This document shows positions 30,417 through 39,492 of a stretch of 64,000 nt of DNA, one piece after another. Origin of the DNA: Pseudomonas sp. P7548 (GTDB lineage: Bacteria > Pseudomonadota > Gammaproteobacteria > Pseudomonadales > Pseudomonadaceae); NCBI RefSeq assembly GCF_013386585.1, contig NZ_JACARO010000034.1, positions 1-64,000 of the forward strand. Direction: 5' to 3'. The stretch's first letter is position 1, and each line of letters opens with the position of its first letter. The notes beneath the pieces are model-generated. The model had not been told where the DNA came from, did not search any database, and saw only the letters and a program-made list of their open reading frames with translations. The position numbers and the translations under genes were made by a program.

Positions 30417-31100
30417 ATGCACGTACTGGTCTGTGAAGACGACGAACTGATCGCCAGCGGTATCGTGGCCGGCCTCACCGCCCAGGGCTTTACCGTGGAG
30501 CGCGTGGGTACAGCTTCTGCCGCGCGCGCGATGCTCAAGGCGGCCACGTTCGACATCATGGTGCTCGACCTTGGCTTGCCCGACGAAGACGGCCTCAAGC
30601 TGCTGCAGCAACAGCGCAGCCAGGGCCTGGAGATTCCGGTGCTGATCCTCACCGCCCGCGACTCGGTGACCAACCGTGTCGACGGCCTGCAAGCCGGTGC
30701 CGACGACTACCTGCTCAAACCCTTCGACCTGCGCGAACTCGCTGCGCGCCTGCAAACCCTGCTGCGGCGGGTGGCGGGGCGCAGCGTCAACCTGATCGAG
30801 CATGGCCGCCTGGCCTATGACCCAAGCAGCCGCGAGACTTTCCTGGGGGGCGAGCCGGTGGACCTGTCCCGCCGCGAGCAGGCGCTGTTGCAAGCCCTGC
30901 TGCACAACAAGGGCCGCGTGCTGTCCAGCGAACAGCTCAAGGACAGCGTCTACGGGTTCAATGACGAGCTGGAAAGCAACGCCTTGAACGTGCACATCCA
31001 CCACCTGCGCCGCAAATTGGGCAACGGCATCGTCGAAACCGTGCGTGGCCTGGGTTACCGCCTTGGGCCGGCAGATGCGGGTGGAGAGGACGCTTCGTGA
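30417..31100 (+). CDS. dsbR: OmpR-family response regulator of the dsb cluster
   Basis: 227 residues. The receiver domain has acidic pair EDDE near residue 8, phospho-acceptor Asp51 (VLDLGLPDEDG), Thr79 and Lys101 (LLKPFD), all in standard places. The winged-helix output domain occupies about residues 130-220 (ALNVHIHHLRRKLG recognition helix; ETVRGLGYRLG wing). Its GTGA overlap with the sensor gene and divergence from dsbDEG match the copper-responsive DsbR of P. aeruginosa, which activates the Dsb genes. Identification as DsbR is by gene order plus sequence type. Confidence 0.88.
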   Translation: MHVLVCEDDELIASGIVAGLTAQGFTVERVGTASAARAMLKAATFDIMVLDLGLPDEDGLKLLQQQRSQGLEIPVLILTARDSVTNRVDGLQAGADDYLLKPFDLRELAARLQTLLRRVAGRSVNLIEHGRLAYDPSSRETFLGGEPVDLSRREQALLQALLHNKGRVLSSEQLKDSVYGFNDELESNALNVHIHHLRRKLGNGIVETVRGLGYRLGPADAGGEDAS

Positions 31101-32419
31101 AAAGCCTGCGCCTGCGCCTGACGTTCAAGCTGGGCGCTGCCTTTGTATTGATCTGGGCCCTGGCGGCCGCCTGGATGCTCAACGACCTGCGCAACCAGAT
31201 GATGTTTTCCCTCGACCAGCGCCTGGTGGCGTCGGCGCGCATGGTGGCCGGGCTGACCGAGCAGATGCCGGGCCTGGCCAGCGTGAGTGGCGGCACGCAT
31301 CTGCGCACCGAGCAATTGAACGTGCCGGGCGGCATGGCCTGCCAGGTCAGCTCCCTGCGCGGCGAAATCCTGGCGCGCAGCCACACCACGCCGGATGAAG
31401 GGCTGGAGTCACGCAAAAGCGGTTTTCGCGACCAGATGATCGATGGCGTGGGCTGGCGCAGTTTCACTCTGTCCCGGGGCGACCTGCTGATCACCACCGC
31501 CGACCGCCAGGTGGAGCGTGAGGCGCTGAACCTGTCGATCCTGCTCGCGGCCTCGGTGCCGGTGGGCGTGGCGTTGCTCGGTTGCCTGTGCTTGCTGTGG
31601 CTGGGTATTGGCCAAAGCCTGTTGCCACTCAACCGCATGCGAGACGCCTTGATGCGCCGCAGTGCCGATTCCCTCGAACCGCTGCAGATCCATCCGTTGC
31701 CCAGCGAGCTCAAGCCGCTGCTCGACACCCAGAACCAACTGCTGCAACGCATCGCCAAGACCATCGAGCGCGAGCGCCGCCTTACCGGTGATGCCGCCCA
31801 TGAGTTGCGCAGCCCGTTGACGGCGATCAAGACCCACCTGCAAGTGGCGCGCATGACCGACGGCGCCGCGCGGGATCAATCCCTGGCCCACGCCGAGGAG
31901 GGGGCCGACCGCCTGCACCGCACCCTCGAACAATTGCTGCTGCTGGCGCGGGTGGAAGGCAGCCTGTCGTTCGACGACGGCTTGCAGTCCAGTGCCGAAC
32001 AAGTGGCACGTCTGGCGATCCAGGACGCCAACGCCGGGGACAACTCGCGCATCGGCCTGATCCTGCCGGAAGGTCTCAGCGACCGGCCGGTGGAAATGCC
32101 CGTGGGCCTGGCGGTTGCGGCCCTGCGCAACCTGCTGGACAACGCCTTGCGCCACACGCCAGCCGATACCCGCGTGGAACTCAGTGTGTCCACCGACGCC
32201 GAGCACGTGGTGTTCCGCGTGCGTGACCACGGCAAGCAGATCTCTGCCGAAGACCTGCAGTACCTCACCCAGCGTTTCTGGCGTAATGGCAACAGCGAAG
32301 GCTGCGGCCTGGGCCTGGCCATCGTGCAAGCGATTGTGCAGCGCTGCTCCTGCTCGCTGAAGTTCGACAGCCAGCCCGATGGCCTGCGGGTCGACCTGGG
32401 TATGCCGCTGCGTCGCTGA
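31097..32419 (+). CDS. dsbS: Sensor histidine kinase of the dsb cluster (copper sensing)
   Basis: 440 residues, GTG start inside the dsbR stop. Membrane helix 1 is at ~12-28, a periplasmic sensor at ~29-150, membrane helix 2 at ~151-175, then HAMP-like linker, H-box with His235 (AAHELRSPLTAIK), N-box (LRNLLDNALRHTP ~344) and G-box (GCGLGLAIVQAI). The sensor contains one cysteine, Cys82 (GGMACQV). I recall Cys82 as the residue reported critical for copper(I) sensing by P. aeruginosa DsbS, so position and residue agree. Expected action: without copper it dephosphorylates DsbR; copper binding stops this and turns on dsbDEG. Confidence 0.88.
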   Translation: MKSLRLRLTFKLGAAFVLIWALAAAWMLNDLRNQMMFSLDQRLVASARMVAGLTEQMPGLASVSGGTHLRTEQLNVPGGMACQVSSLRGEILARSHTTPDEGLESRKSGFRDQMIDGVGWRSFTLSRGDLLITTADRQVEREALNLSILLAASVPVGVALLGCLCLLWLGIGQSLLPLNRMRDALMRRSADSLEPLQIHPLPSELKPLLDTQNQLLQRIAKTIERERRLTGDAAHELRSPLTAIKTHLQVARMTDGAARDQSLAHAEEGADRLHRTLEQLLLLARVEGSLSFDDGLQSSAEQVARLAIQDANAGDNSRIGLILPEGLSDRPVEMPVGLAVAALRNLLDNALRHTPADTRVELSVSTDAEHVVFRVRDHGKQISAEDLQYLTQRFWRNGNSEGCGLGLAIVQAIVQRCSCSLKFDSQPDGLRVDLGMPLRR

Positions 32420-32544
32420 TCAACGTTCTTTCAGGTGCCAATTAGTTACCGCCCGCTTGAGGTTCAACGCTTCAGGATGGCGGTAATTTTTTTGTGCTTG
32501 AACGGGCCGAATGAGTCGGCCTGTAGTGAAAAGGACGGCTTTTT

Positions 32545-33312
32545 ATGTTGGTCATCGATACCAGTTTTCCTGCCATCGGCTTCAACGAACGGTGCGGTGA
32601 GCCCGTGCAGCAGGTGATTTTGCATTACACCGCGGCGCCCTTTGCGTCATCCCTGCGCACCCTGACCCAGGACGGGGTGAGTGCGCATTACCTGGTGCCC
32701 GACCCGGAAGAGCCCAGCTATCGCGCGGCTGGCTATGACGAGTTGCGTGCGTTCCGCCTGGTGGAAGAAAGCCAGCGAGCCTGGCATGCCGGGGTCAGCC
32801 ACTGGGACGGGCGCGACAACCTCAACAGTCGCTCGATCGGCATCGAGCTGGCCAATCTGGCGCGGGATGACGCGGGCGTCTTCACCTTCCCCGCGTACGC
32901 CGAGGAACAGATCGAGGTGCTGACCGCGCTGCTGCGCGACATCGTGAGTCGCTACCCACAGATAGAGCCTGTGGGCATCCTTGGGCATTCGGATGTGGCG
33001 TATGGGCGCAAGAGCGATCCAGGGCCGAGGCTGCCGTGGTGGCGTCTGCACGAAGCAGGCATCGGCGCCTGGTTCGATGAGACGACACGGGCAATGTACC
33101 AGCGCCGGTTTTGCGTCGGGTTGCCGCCAGAGGTGGAGCTGGAGCGGGCGTTCCAGCGCTATGGGTATGCACCGGCGAAGAATCGGCAAGGCTTTGAACA
33201 GCGCACGCGGGCGTTTCAGATGCACTTCCGGCCCCGGGATTATTGCGGGTTTCTGGACGCGGAAACCTGCGCGATTTTGTACGCACTGAATGAAAAATAC
33301 CGAGGTCTCTGA
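32545..33312 (+). CDS. N-acetylmuramoyl-L-alanine amidase, AmpD family (AmpDh3-like)
   Basis: 255 residues. The Amidase_2 domain spans ~15-170, with zinc ligands visible as His in ILHYTA (~27), His in GHSDVAYGRKSDPGP (~150) and Asp of the same block (~160). A peptidoglycan-binding-like helical domain fills the C-terminus (~185-250). It cleaves the amide between MurNAc and the stem peptide, in cell-wall recycling or turnover. I see no cleavable signal sequence; AmpDh3 of P. aeruginosa also has none that is obvious. It starts 125 bases after dsbS and ends before a REP doublet, so it is probably its own unit. AmiD or AmpDh2 are alternatives. Confidence 0.85.
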   Translation: MLVIDTSFPAIGFNERCGEPVQQVILHYTAAPFASSLRTLTQDGVSAHYLVPDPEEPSYRAAGYDELRAFRLVEESQRAWHAGVSHWDGRDNLNSRSIGIELANLARDDAGVFTFPAYAEEQIEVLTALLRDIVSRYPQIEPVGILGHSDVAYGRKSDPGPRLPWWRLHEAGIGAWFDETTRAMYQRRFCVGLPPEVELERAFQRYGYAPAKNRQGFEQRTRAFQMHFRPRDYCGFLDAETCAILYALNEKYRGL

Positions 33313-33352
33313 CGTCTGGCTCCTACGGGTCTATGGATTCACACCGTCCAAA

Positions 33353-33441
33353 TGTGGGAGCGGGCTTGCCCGCGAATACGGTGGCCCAGACAACATTTCT
33401 GGTGGCTGACACTGCGCCTTCGCGAGCAAGCCCGCTCCCAC
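33353..33441. repeat. REP doublet upstream of pvdH
   Basis: TGTGGGAGCGGGCTTGCCCGCGAA and its inverted partner CTTCGCGAGCAAGCCCGCTCCCAC, about 40 bases apart. It lies between the amidase stop and the pvdH promoter, where it could insulate the two transcription units. Confidence 0.9.
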
Positions 33442-33480
33442 CTCTGGATCTTCACCCCTCAGTTAAAGATCAGCGGCCAC

Positions 33481-33504
33481 TAAATCCCTCTCGCGCTGAT
33501 GCGT
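33481..33504 (+). promoter_or_regulatory. IS box (PvdS-dependent promoter) of pvdH
   Basis: TAAAT (33481-33485), exactly 16 bases, then CGT (33502-33504), preceded by C and followed by CCC: the full consensus form. It is 56 bases before the pvdH ATG. PvdS from the same window should read it. Confidence 0.92.
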
Positions 33505-33559
33505 TTCCAGAACAGGAAATCCGTGCGCATGCCCCTTGGGCCCGATGAGGGATCTTGTA

Positions 33560-34954
33560 ATGTCCGTCGCTATCAGCCATATCGAAGACACCCCGCTTCA
33601 AGAAACGCTTTACCAGTTTGACGAGTCCCCGCTGCTGGCCCGCCAGCGCCAGCAGGAGTCCAACGCCCGCAGCTACCCTCGGCGTATCCCCCTGGCGCTC
33701 AAGCGCGCCAAGGGCCTCTATGTGGAGGACGTGGAAGGTCGTCGTTTCATCGACTGCCTGGCCGGCGCTGGCACCCTGGCGCTGGGGCATAACCATGCGG
33801 TGGTGATCGAGGCCATTCAGCAGGTGTTGAGCGACGAATTGCCGTTGCACACCCTCGACCTGACCACGCCGGTCAAGGATCAATTCGTGCAGGACCTGTT
33901 CGGCCTGCTGCCGGCCGAGTTGGCGCGCGAAGCGAAGATCCAGTTCTGCGGCCCCACGGGCACCGATGCGGTGGAAGCTGCGTTGAAACTGGTGCGCACC
34001 GCCACCGGTCGCAGCACCGTGCTGTCGTTCCAGGGCGGTTACCATGGCATGAGCCAGGGCGCGTTGAGCCTGATGGGCAGCCTGGGGCCGAAGAAGCCGC
34101 TGGGCGCACTGCTCGGCAATGGCGTGCAGTTCCTGCCGTACCCGTACGACTACCGCTGCCCGTTTGGCCTGGGCGGCGCCGAAGGGGTTCGGGTGAACCT
34201 GCATTACCTGGAAAACCTGCTGAACGACCCGGAGGCGGGCGTCTTGCTGCCGGCGGCGGTGATTGTCGAGGCGGTGCAGGGCGAGGGCGGCGTGATCCCG
34301 GCCGATCTCGACTGGCTGCGTGGCCTGCGGCGCATCACCGAGCAGGCGGGTGTGGCGTTGATCGTCGATGAAATCCAGAGCGGTTTCGGCCGCACCGGCA
34401 AGATGTTTGCCTTCGAGCACGCCGGGATCATCCCGGATGTGGTGGTGATGTCCAAGGCCATCGGCGGCAGCCTGCCCCTGGCCGTGGTGGTGTACCGCGA
34501 CTGGCTCGACACCTGGCTGCCAGGCGCCCATGCCGGCACGTTCCGTGGTAACCAGATGGCGATGGCGGCGGGTTCGGCGGTGATGCGCTATCTCAAGGAG
34601 CACGACCTGGCGGGCCATGCCGCCGCCATGGGCGAACGCCTGGGTGAACACCTGCGCATCCTGCAACGGGATTTCCCGCAACTGGGGGATATCCGTGGCC
34701 GTGGGCTGATGCTCGGCGTGGAGCTGGTGGACCCGAACGGCAAGCCCGATGTTCAGGGCCATCCACCGGTGCATCGCCAACTGGCACCGCTGGTGCAGCG
34801 CGAATGCCTCAAGCGCGGCCTGATCCTGGAGTTGGGCGGGCGCCACGGCAGCGTGGTGCGCTTCCTGCCTCCGCTGGTGATCACCGGCGCCGAGGTCGAC
34901 CGCGTCGCCGAGATTTTCGGCAGGGCGTTGGCCGCAGCGGTCGCCAGCCTCTAA
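33560..34954 (+). CDS. pvdH: Diaminobutyrate-2-oxoglutarate aminotransferase
   Basis: 464-residue class III aminotransferase (fold-type I, PLP). The PLP-lysine is Lys299 in [11 protein letters not shown]; the cofactor Asp is in [30 protein letters not shown] binds phosphate. It makes L-2,4-diaminobutyrate from aspartate semialdehyde with glutamate as donor; diaminobutyrate is incorporated by PvdL and often elsewhere in pyoverdine. ATG 33560 (GAGGGA upstream) is chosen over an in-frame ATG at 33536 because the product then begins [20 protein letters not shown], as in known PvdH. It is followed by the mbtH-like gene, the order I recall from P. aeruginosa. Confidence 0.95.
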   Translation: MSVAISHIEDTPLQETLYQFDESPLLARQRQQESNARSYPRRIPLALKRAKGLYVEDVEGRRFIDCLAGAGTLALGHNHAVVIEAIQQVLSDELPLHTLDLTTPVKDQFVQDLFGLLPAELAREAKIQFCGPTGTDAVEAALKLVRTATGRSTVLSFQGGYHGMSQGALSLMGSLGPKKPLGALLGNGVQFLPYPYDYRCPFGLGGAEGVRVNLHYLENLLNDPEAGVLLPAAVIVEAVQGEGGVIPADLDWLRGLRRITEQAGVALIVDEIQSGFGRTGKMFAFEHAGIIPDVVVMSKAIGGSLPLAVVVYRDWLDTWLPGAHAGTFRGNQMAMAAGSAVMRYLKEHDLAGHAAAMGERLGEHLRILQRDFPQLGDIRGRGLMLGVELVDPNGKPDVQGHPPVHRQLAPLVQRECLKRGLILELGGRHGSVVRFLPPLVITGAEVDRVAEIFGRALAAAVASL

Positions 34955-35036
34955 TTTTTTTGCCGTTTGGTACGTTTCTACAGATATCAGCGCTGCGCAG
35001 TGTGCGCAGCCAGCCTTTTTGCGATGGAGAACAGCA

Positions 35037-35258
35037 ATGACCTCAGTATTTGACCGCGACGACATCCTGTTTCAGGTAGTGGTCAACCACGAAGAACAGT
35101 ATTCGATCTGGCCCGACTACAAAGCCGTGCCGGAAGGCTGGCGCACCGTGGGCAAGAGTGGCCTGAAAAAAGAATGCCTGGCCTACATCGAAGAAGTCTG
35201 GACCGACATGCGCCCGTTGAGCCTGCGCCAGAAGATGGACAGCGCCGCCCTCGCCTAA
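35037..35258 (+). CDS. MbtH-like protein
   Basis: 73 residues with the MbtH signature [19 protein letters not shown] and the second conserved stretch near [14 protein letters not shown]. MbtH-like proteins bind adenylation domains of peptide synthetases and are often needed for their solubility or activity, so this one should serve PvdL and the other pyoverdine synthetases. ATG 35037 has GGAGA upstream; an in-frame ATG six codons earlier overlaps that ribosome site. It starts 82 bases after pvdH and is probably cotranscribed from the same IS box. It ends just before a REP doublet. Confidence 0.95.
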   Translation: MTSVFDRDDILFQVVVNHEEQYSIWPDYKAVPEGWRTVGKSGLKKECLAYIEEVWTDMRPLSLRQKMDSAALA

Positions 35259-35273
35259 ACACCACCCATCCCA

Positions 35274-35362
35274 TGTGGGAGCTGGCTTGCCTGCGATAGC
35301 GGTGTGTCTGGGCCAAATCTACTGGCTGGCCCACCGCTATCGCAGGCAAGCCAGCTCCCACA
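35274..35362. repeat. REP doublet after the mbtH-like gene
   Basis: TGTGGGAGCTGGCTTGCCTGCGATAGCGG and its inverted copy CCGCTATCGCAGGCAAGCCAGCTCCCACA. This is the second REP subtype (CTGGCTTGCCTGCGA), also found at 39387. It separates convergent transcription units. Confidence 0.9.
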
Positions 35363-35380
35363 TTAAGGTTGCGTTGCCTT

Positions 35381-37549
35381 TTAGGTGTTCTTCTCTTTTT
35401 CCAGCCCGCCAGAAGCCCCCGTCACCACCTGCACGCTCAAGCGCGGCGTCGCCAGGTCCAACCCCGCTTCATCCAGATGCCGCTTCAACGACAAGTTGAA
35501 CGCCCGCGACACTTCCCACTGCTTGATCGGCGCCGTCTTGAACCGGGCGCGCAGGATCGCGCTGCCCGACTCGAAACTCTCCACGCCCTGGATCTCCAGC
35601 GGCGACCAGATATTGCGGCGTTGCAGCGGGTCGTTGCGCATTTTCTGGCCGACGTCGCGCATCAGCTTGATGGCGTCGTCGATTTCCATGTTGTACGGGA
35701 TCGCCACCCGGAAGATCGCGTAGCCGAACTCCCGCGAGTAGTTCTTGATGCTCTTGATCTCGCTGAACGGGATGGTGTGCACGATGCCGTCGATGTCCCG
35801 CAGGCGTACAGTGCGGATGGTCAGGCCTTCAACCGTGCCGAGGTGACCGCCGACATCCACGTAGTCATCGATGGCCAGGGAGTCTTCGATGATGATGAAC
35901 AAGCCGGTGATCAAGTCTGCCACCAGCGATTGCGCACCAAAACCGATGGCCAGGCCGATCACACCGGCACCGGCCAGCAGCGGCGTGACGTTCATGCCCA
36001 TGTTCGCCAGGGCGACGATGGCGGCGATGATGAAGATGGTCACGAACAGCACGTTACGGATCAACGGCATCATCGTTTGCGCGCGCGCGTTGGCCAGGCC
36101 TTTGCGCGAGCGGGTGAGGGCATGGTGGATGGCGGTGTCGCTGAGGATCCAGATCAGCCAGGCGAACAGCAAGGTCCCGGCCAGGCCGAACAGCTTGACG
36201 CTGACTTCATGGCCATCGCCTTCGGTAAAGCGGATCAGTGACAGGCCCCACACCCGCAGGCCCAGTTCGATAAACACCAGCCACACCATCAGGTGCGCCA
36301 GGGTGTAGACAAAGCTTTTAAGGCGTTCGGAGTACAGCGCATGGCGCTTGTGGCCGCGTTGCGGCTTGAGGGCGTGGCGGCGTACCAGGCCGTTGATCAC
36401 CATGCACAGCACCAGCAACACCGTGCATAACAGCGACTGACGCAGGGCGGTGCTGGTGTCGCCGGCCGACACGAAGGTGGCGAACAGCGAGATGCCCACC
36501 AGCAGCAGGGCCGGGATGTACCAGAACGAGCCGATGATCTCGATGGTGTCGCTGAGGGCGCGGCGGGTCAGGCGACGCGACAGCGGCTGGTTGCGGATCA
36601 GGTGGGCGATGGGGCGGCGGAAACGCAGGATGAACACGCCGGTAGACAGCGCTGCCATCACATTGGCCACCGTCGCGGCCGTGTGGGACAAGTGCTGGCC
36701 CAGGGCCTGGACCAGTCGCGGGTCGCTCAGGGCTTCACCAAAGGCGGCAAAGCTGCCGATCCACCACAGCGGGCGGAAGGCCTGGTGACGCAGGATGTAC
36801 AGCGCGCGATGGCGGTGCGGGCCGTCGAGCAGGGAAAACGCGATCACACAGATGGCCGAGAAGCAGGTGCCCACCACCAGCGCGTAGGCCAATACCATCG
36901 CCAGGGACTTGCCCAGGGAAGAGGGCAGGGCGTAACTCAGGTACACCGTGATCACCAGGGCGATCAGCCACGGCCCCAGTTTGCGCAGGGCGAAACGCAC
37001 CATGTCCCAGGTGCGCGGGTGCTGCGGCAGTTCTTCGGGCAGGCCGAAGCGCTCGCGCACCCGGTGGCTGAGCCAGATCAGCGCGGCGGCCAGCAAGCTC
37101 CATACGGCCAGGATCAGGGCAAAACCGAAAATGATCGGCAACCATTCGCTCGCCGGCAACATCAGGGCGTCAAGTTCGTCCTTGGCCTGGTCGATTTCAT
37201 TGGACCAGCGCCCCAGCGGGCTGTCGGCCCCGGAAAACTGCGCTTCGAGGTTGGCCAGGGTGCCGCCGATCAAACCCAGCACACCTTCTTCGGTGGCCGG
37301 TTGGGCTTTTTTCGTGGTTTCACGGAGTTTTTTCAGGTCGCTCAGCAGCTGGGTGCGCTGTTGGTCGTTTTCCAGGGTCTTGATCACTTCGTCCAGCGAC
37401 TGCCCCAGCGGCACATCCGCCTGGGGTTGGGACTTGGTGGCGTTACCCAGCAGACCGGGCAGGCTCACGGCCTGGGCAGGCGCGAGCGGCAGCAACATGA
37501 GCAGGGCGATCAGCAGGGTGCAGGGCAGGGCGAACAGACGGGAGAACAC
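35381..37549 (-). CDS. ybiO: MscS-family mechanosensitive channel (YbiO-like)
   Basis: 722 residues from a GTG start. Signal peptide, then a periplasmic coiled region rich in charged residues (~40-135), many membrane helices (~140-480), and the MscS core: pore helix with ANMGMNVTPLLAGAGVIGLAIGFGAQSLVADLITG (~500-535), beta domain (DDYVDVGGHLGTVEGLTIRTVRLRDIDG) and cytoplasmic alpha/beta domain. Large MscS relatives such as YbiO and MscK add such N-terminal helices. It releases solutes on hypo-osmotic shock. The symbol reflects closest general architecture; MscM or other MscS paralogues are possible. It stands alone between two REP-bounded regions. Confidence 0.85.
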   Translation of the reverse strand: MFSRLFALPCTLLIALLMLLPLAPAQAVSLPGLLGNATKSQPQADVPLGQSLDEVIKTLENDQQRTQLLSDLKKLRETTKKAQPATEEGVLGLIGGTLANLEAQFSGADSPLGRWSNEIDQAKDELDALMLPASEWLPIIFGFALILAVWSLLAAALIWLSHRVRERFGLPEELPQHPRTWDMVRFALRKLGPWLIALVITVYLSYALPSSLGKSLAMVLAYALVVGTCFSAICVIAFSLLDGPHRHRALYILRHQAFRPLWWIGSFAAFGEALSDPRLVQALGQHLSHTAATVANVMAALSTGVFILRFRRPIAHLIRNQPLSRRLTRRALSDTIEIIGSFWYIPALLLVGISLFATFVSAGDTSTALRQSLLCTVLLVLCMVINGLVRRHALKPQRGHKRHALYSERLKSFVYTLAHLMVWLVFIELGLRVWGLSLIRFTEGDGHEVSVKLFGLAGTLLFAWLIWILSDTAIHHALTRSRKGLANARAQTMMPLIRNVLFVTIFIIAAIVALANMGMNVTPLLAGAGVIGLAIGFGAQSLVADLITGLFIIIEDSLAIDDYVDVGGHLGTVEGLTIRTVRLRDIDGIVHTIPFSEIKSIKNYSREFGYAIFRVAIPYNMEIDDAIKLMRDVGQKMRNDPLQRRNIWSPLEIQGVESFESGSAILRARFKTAPIKQWEVSRAFNLSLKRHLDEAGLDLATPRLSVQVVTGASGGLEKEKNT

Positions 37550-37621
37550 TAGGCGGTCAACCTTGGAAACGACGGGTTGATCGAGTGTACGAGGCCGCTA
37601 TGCCAGATGCGAGTGCATTTG

Positions 37622-37798
37622 TCATTCCGCCAGTTTGGCGAGGATCTTGTAGACCACGGTGCCCAGGATCAGCAGCATGCCGATCCACATGCCAAACACG
37701 CCCAGGGGCTTGTCGCGAAAGTTGAAGCCCGTCGCCAGCAGGATCATGCCGATCAGGATCGGGATAAGCATGGCGTGGAACGAGGACATGGAGATCAT
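37622..37798 (-). CDS. Small conserved-type membrane protein
   Basis: 58 residues from ATG 37798 (MISMSSFHAMLIPILIGMIL). It has two hydrophobic segments, MLIPILIGMILLATGF (~9-24) and VFGMWIGMLLILGTVVYKIL (~32-51), joined by a short basic turn (NFRDKPLG), so probably a two-pass inner membrane protein. Function unknown. An ATG at 37789 or one at 37834 are alternative starts. It lies between the channel gene and apeB; I recall a small gene at the same place next to the aminopeptidase in P. aeruginosa. Confidence 0.7.
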   Translation of the reverse strand: MISMSSFHAMLIPILIGMILLATGFNFRDKPLGVFGMWIGMLLILGTVVYKILAKLAE

Positions 37799-37892
37799 GG
37801 GACGACGGCCTTGTCGGAGTGGGAATACTGACAAGTCTAGGTCGGATTACAGAAAGTGCAGGTGATGTAGATCAGGTGTACACAACACTAAA

Positions 37893-37981
37893 TGTGGGAG
37901 CGGGCTTGCTCGCGAATGCAGGGTATCAGTCAATATAAGTGTGACTGATCCACCGCTTTCGCGAGCAAGCCCGCTCCCACA
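37893..37981. repeat. REP doublet with trailing T-run
   Basis: TGTGGGAGCGGGCTTGCTCGCGAATGC and inverted partner GCTTTCGCGAGCAAGCCCGCTCCCACA, followed directly by TTTTTT. The combined hairpin plus T-run could end plus-strand transcription, although no gene reads into it from the left on that strand. Confidence 0.88.
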
Positions 37982-38007
37982 TTTTTTGACCGTGTCAGCC
38001 CAAATTA

Positions 38008-39297
38008 TTAGGGCAAATCACGACTGGCGTAAAACGCCCCCAACACCTTCACCAGATGCGCCAAATCATGGCTGCCGCACAACTCACGAATGGAATGCAT
38101 GGCAAACGTCGGCAAGCCGATGTCCACGGTGCGCACACCCAAATGGCTGGCGGTGATCGGGCCGATGGTGGAGCCGCAACCCATGTCGCTGCGCACCACG
38201 AAGCTCTGCACCGGCACTTCCTGGGCCATGCACAGGTGGCGGAAGAAGCCTGCGGTTTCGCTGTTGGTGGCGTAGCGCTGGTTGCTGTTGACCTTGATCA
38301 CCGGGCCGGCATTGAGCTTGGGGCCGTGGTTGGCGTCGTGCTTCTCGGCGTAGTTGGGGTGCACGCCGTGGGCGTTGTCCGCCGACACCAACAGTGATTT
38401 CTGGATGGTGCGTACGAACTCATCACCTTCGGGCAGCAGGCGGCGCAGGGTCTGTTCCAGCATCGGGCCGTCGGCACCGCAGGCCGAGCAGGAGCCGACT
38501 TCTTCGTGGTCGTTGCACACCAGCACGCAGGTTTCATCGCTGTCGCTGGTGAGCAAGGCCTGCAGGCCGGCGTAGCACGACAGCAGGTTGTCCAGGCGTG
38601 CGCCGGCGATGAAGTCGCCATTGAGGCCGATCACTGCGGCGCTCTGGGTGTCGTAGAAGCTCAGCTCGTAGTCGAGCACCACGTCGGCGTTCAGGCCGTG
38701 TTCGCGTGCTAGCTGCTCGGTGAGCACGGCGCGGAAGTCCACGCGCTCGTCACCGGCAAATTGCGCGAGGATCGGCGGCAGCTCGGTCTGGGCATTGATC
38801 GCCCAGCCCTGGTTGGCTTCACGGTTCAGGTGGATGGCCAGGTTGGGGATGATGGCGATGGGCAGCTTGAAGTCGATCAGCTGGCTTTCGACCTTGCCGT
38901 CACGGCGGAAGGTGACGCGGCCGGCCAGGGACAGGTCGCGATCGAACCACGGCGCCAGCAGCGCGCCGCCGTAGACTTCCACGCCCAACTGCCAGAAGCC
39001 CTGGCGTTGCAACTCGGGCTGGGGCTTGACCCGCAGGCACGGGCTGTCGGTGTGGGCGCCGACCAGGCGAATCCCGCCCAACAGCGGCGAGTGGCGGCCC
39101 AGCTTGAAGGCAATGATCGAGGAATCGTTACGGGTGACGTAATAGCGACCGTTGGCCTCGGTGGCCCAGGTTTCGCGCTCGTCGAGCCGCTGGTAACCCG
39201 CCGCTTCCAGGCGCTGGGCCAGGGCAGCAGTGGCATGAAAAGGAGTAGGGGAGGCCTTGAGGAAGTCGATCAGGCCTTGATTCAACGCTTCGCGCAT
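38008..39297 (-). CDS. apeB: M18-family aspartyl aminopeptidase
   Basis: 429 residues, full length for the M18 family. Metal-binding segments visible: [14 protein letters not shown] (~82), [16 protein letters not shown] (~262) and the late [14 protein letters not shown] with [16 protein letters not shown] (~355-405). These enzymes form large cytoplasmic tetrahedral dodecamers, use two metal ions and remove N-terminal acidic or other residues from peptides. Transcribed alone and bounded by REP doublets on both sides. Its position next to rluA and the min genes matches the P. aeruginosa order as I remember it. The PepB/ApeB naming varies between annotations. Confidence 0.92.
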   Translation of the reverse strand: MREALNQGLIDFLKASPTPFHATAALAQRLEAAGYQRLDERETWATEANGRYYVTRNDSSIIAFKLGRHSPLLGGIRLVGAHTDSPCLRVKPQPELQRQGFWQLGVEVYGGALLAPWFDRDLSLAGRVTFRRDGKVESQLIDFKLPIAIIPNLAIHLNREANQGWAINAQTELPPILAQFAGDERVDFRAVLTEQLAREHGLNADVVLDYELSFYDTQSAAVIGLNGDFIAGARLDNLLSCYAGLQALLTSDSDETCVLVCNDHEEVGSCSACGADGPMLEQTLRRLLPEGDEFVRTIQKSLLVSADNAHGVHPNYAEKHDANHGPKLNAGPVIKVNSNQRYATNSETAGFFRHLCMAQEVPVQSFVVRSDMGCGSTIGPITASHLGVRTVDIGLPTFAMHSIRELCGSHDLAHLVKVLGAFYASRDLP

Positions 39298-39386
39298 AAA
39301 TAGCTCCAGACAGCAGTGCGCGGAGTTTACCGTATTGGCTCTACATTTGAAGTGAAGCTACCTTCTTGAGCACAACACAAAACCAC

Positions 39387-39474
39387 TGTGGGAGCTGGCT
39401 TGCCTGCGATAGCGGTGTGTCAGTTCCACATTTTTTGCAGAAAGACCGCTATCGCAGGCAAGCCAGCTCCCACA
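39387..39474. repeat. REP doublet upstream of apeB
   Basis: TGTGGGAGCTGGCTTGCCTGCGATAGCGG and the inverted ACCGCTATCGCAGGCAAGCCAGCTCCCACA. Same subtype as at 35274. It lies between the rluA stop and the apeB promoter. Confidence 0.9.
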
Positions 39475-39492
39475 TTGAATGCGTTTGCAGCT

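Noticed and set aside
35274..35362. Repeated palindromes considered as CRISPR repeats
   Set aside because: They occur as isolated inverted pairs scattered between genes, not as regularly spaced direct repeats, and match REP elements.
37970..37988. REP arm plus T-run as a terminator for a plus-strand gene
   Set aside because: No plus-strand gene ends nearby, so I list it only as a repeat.
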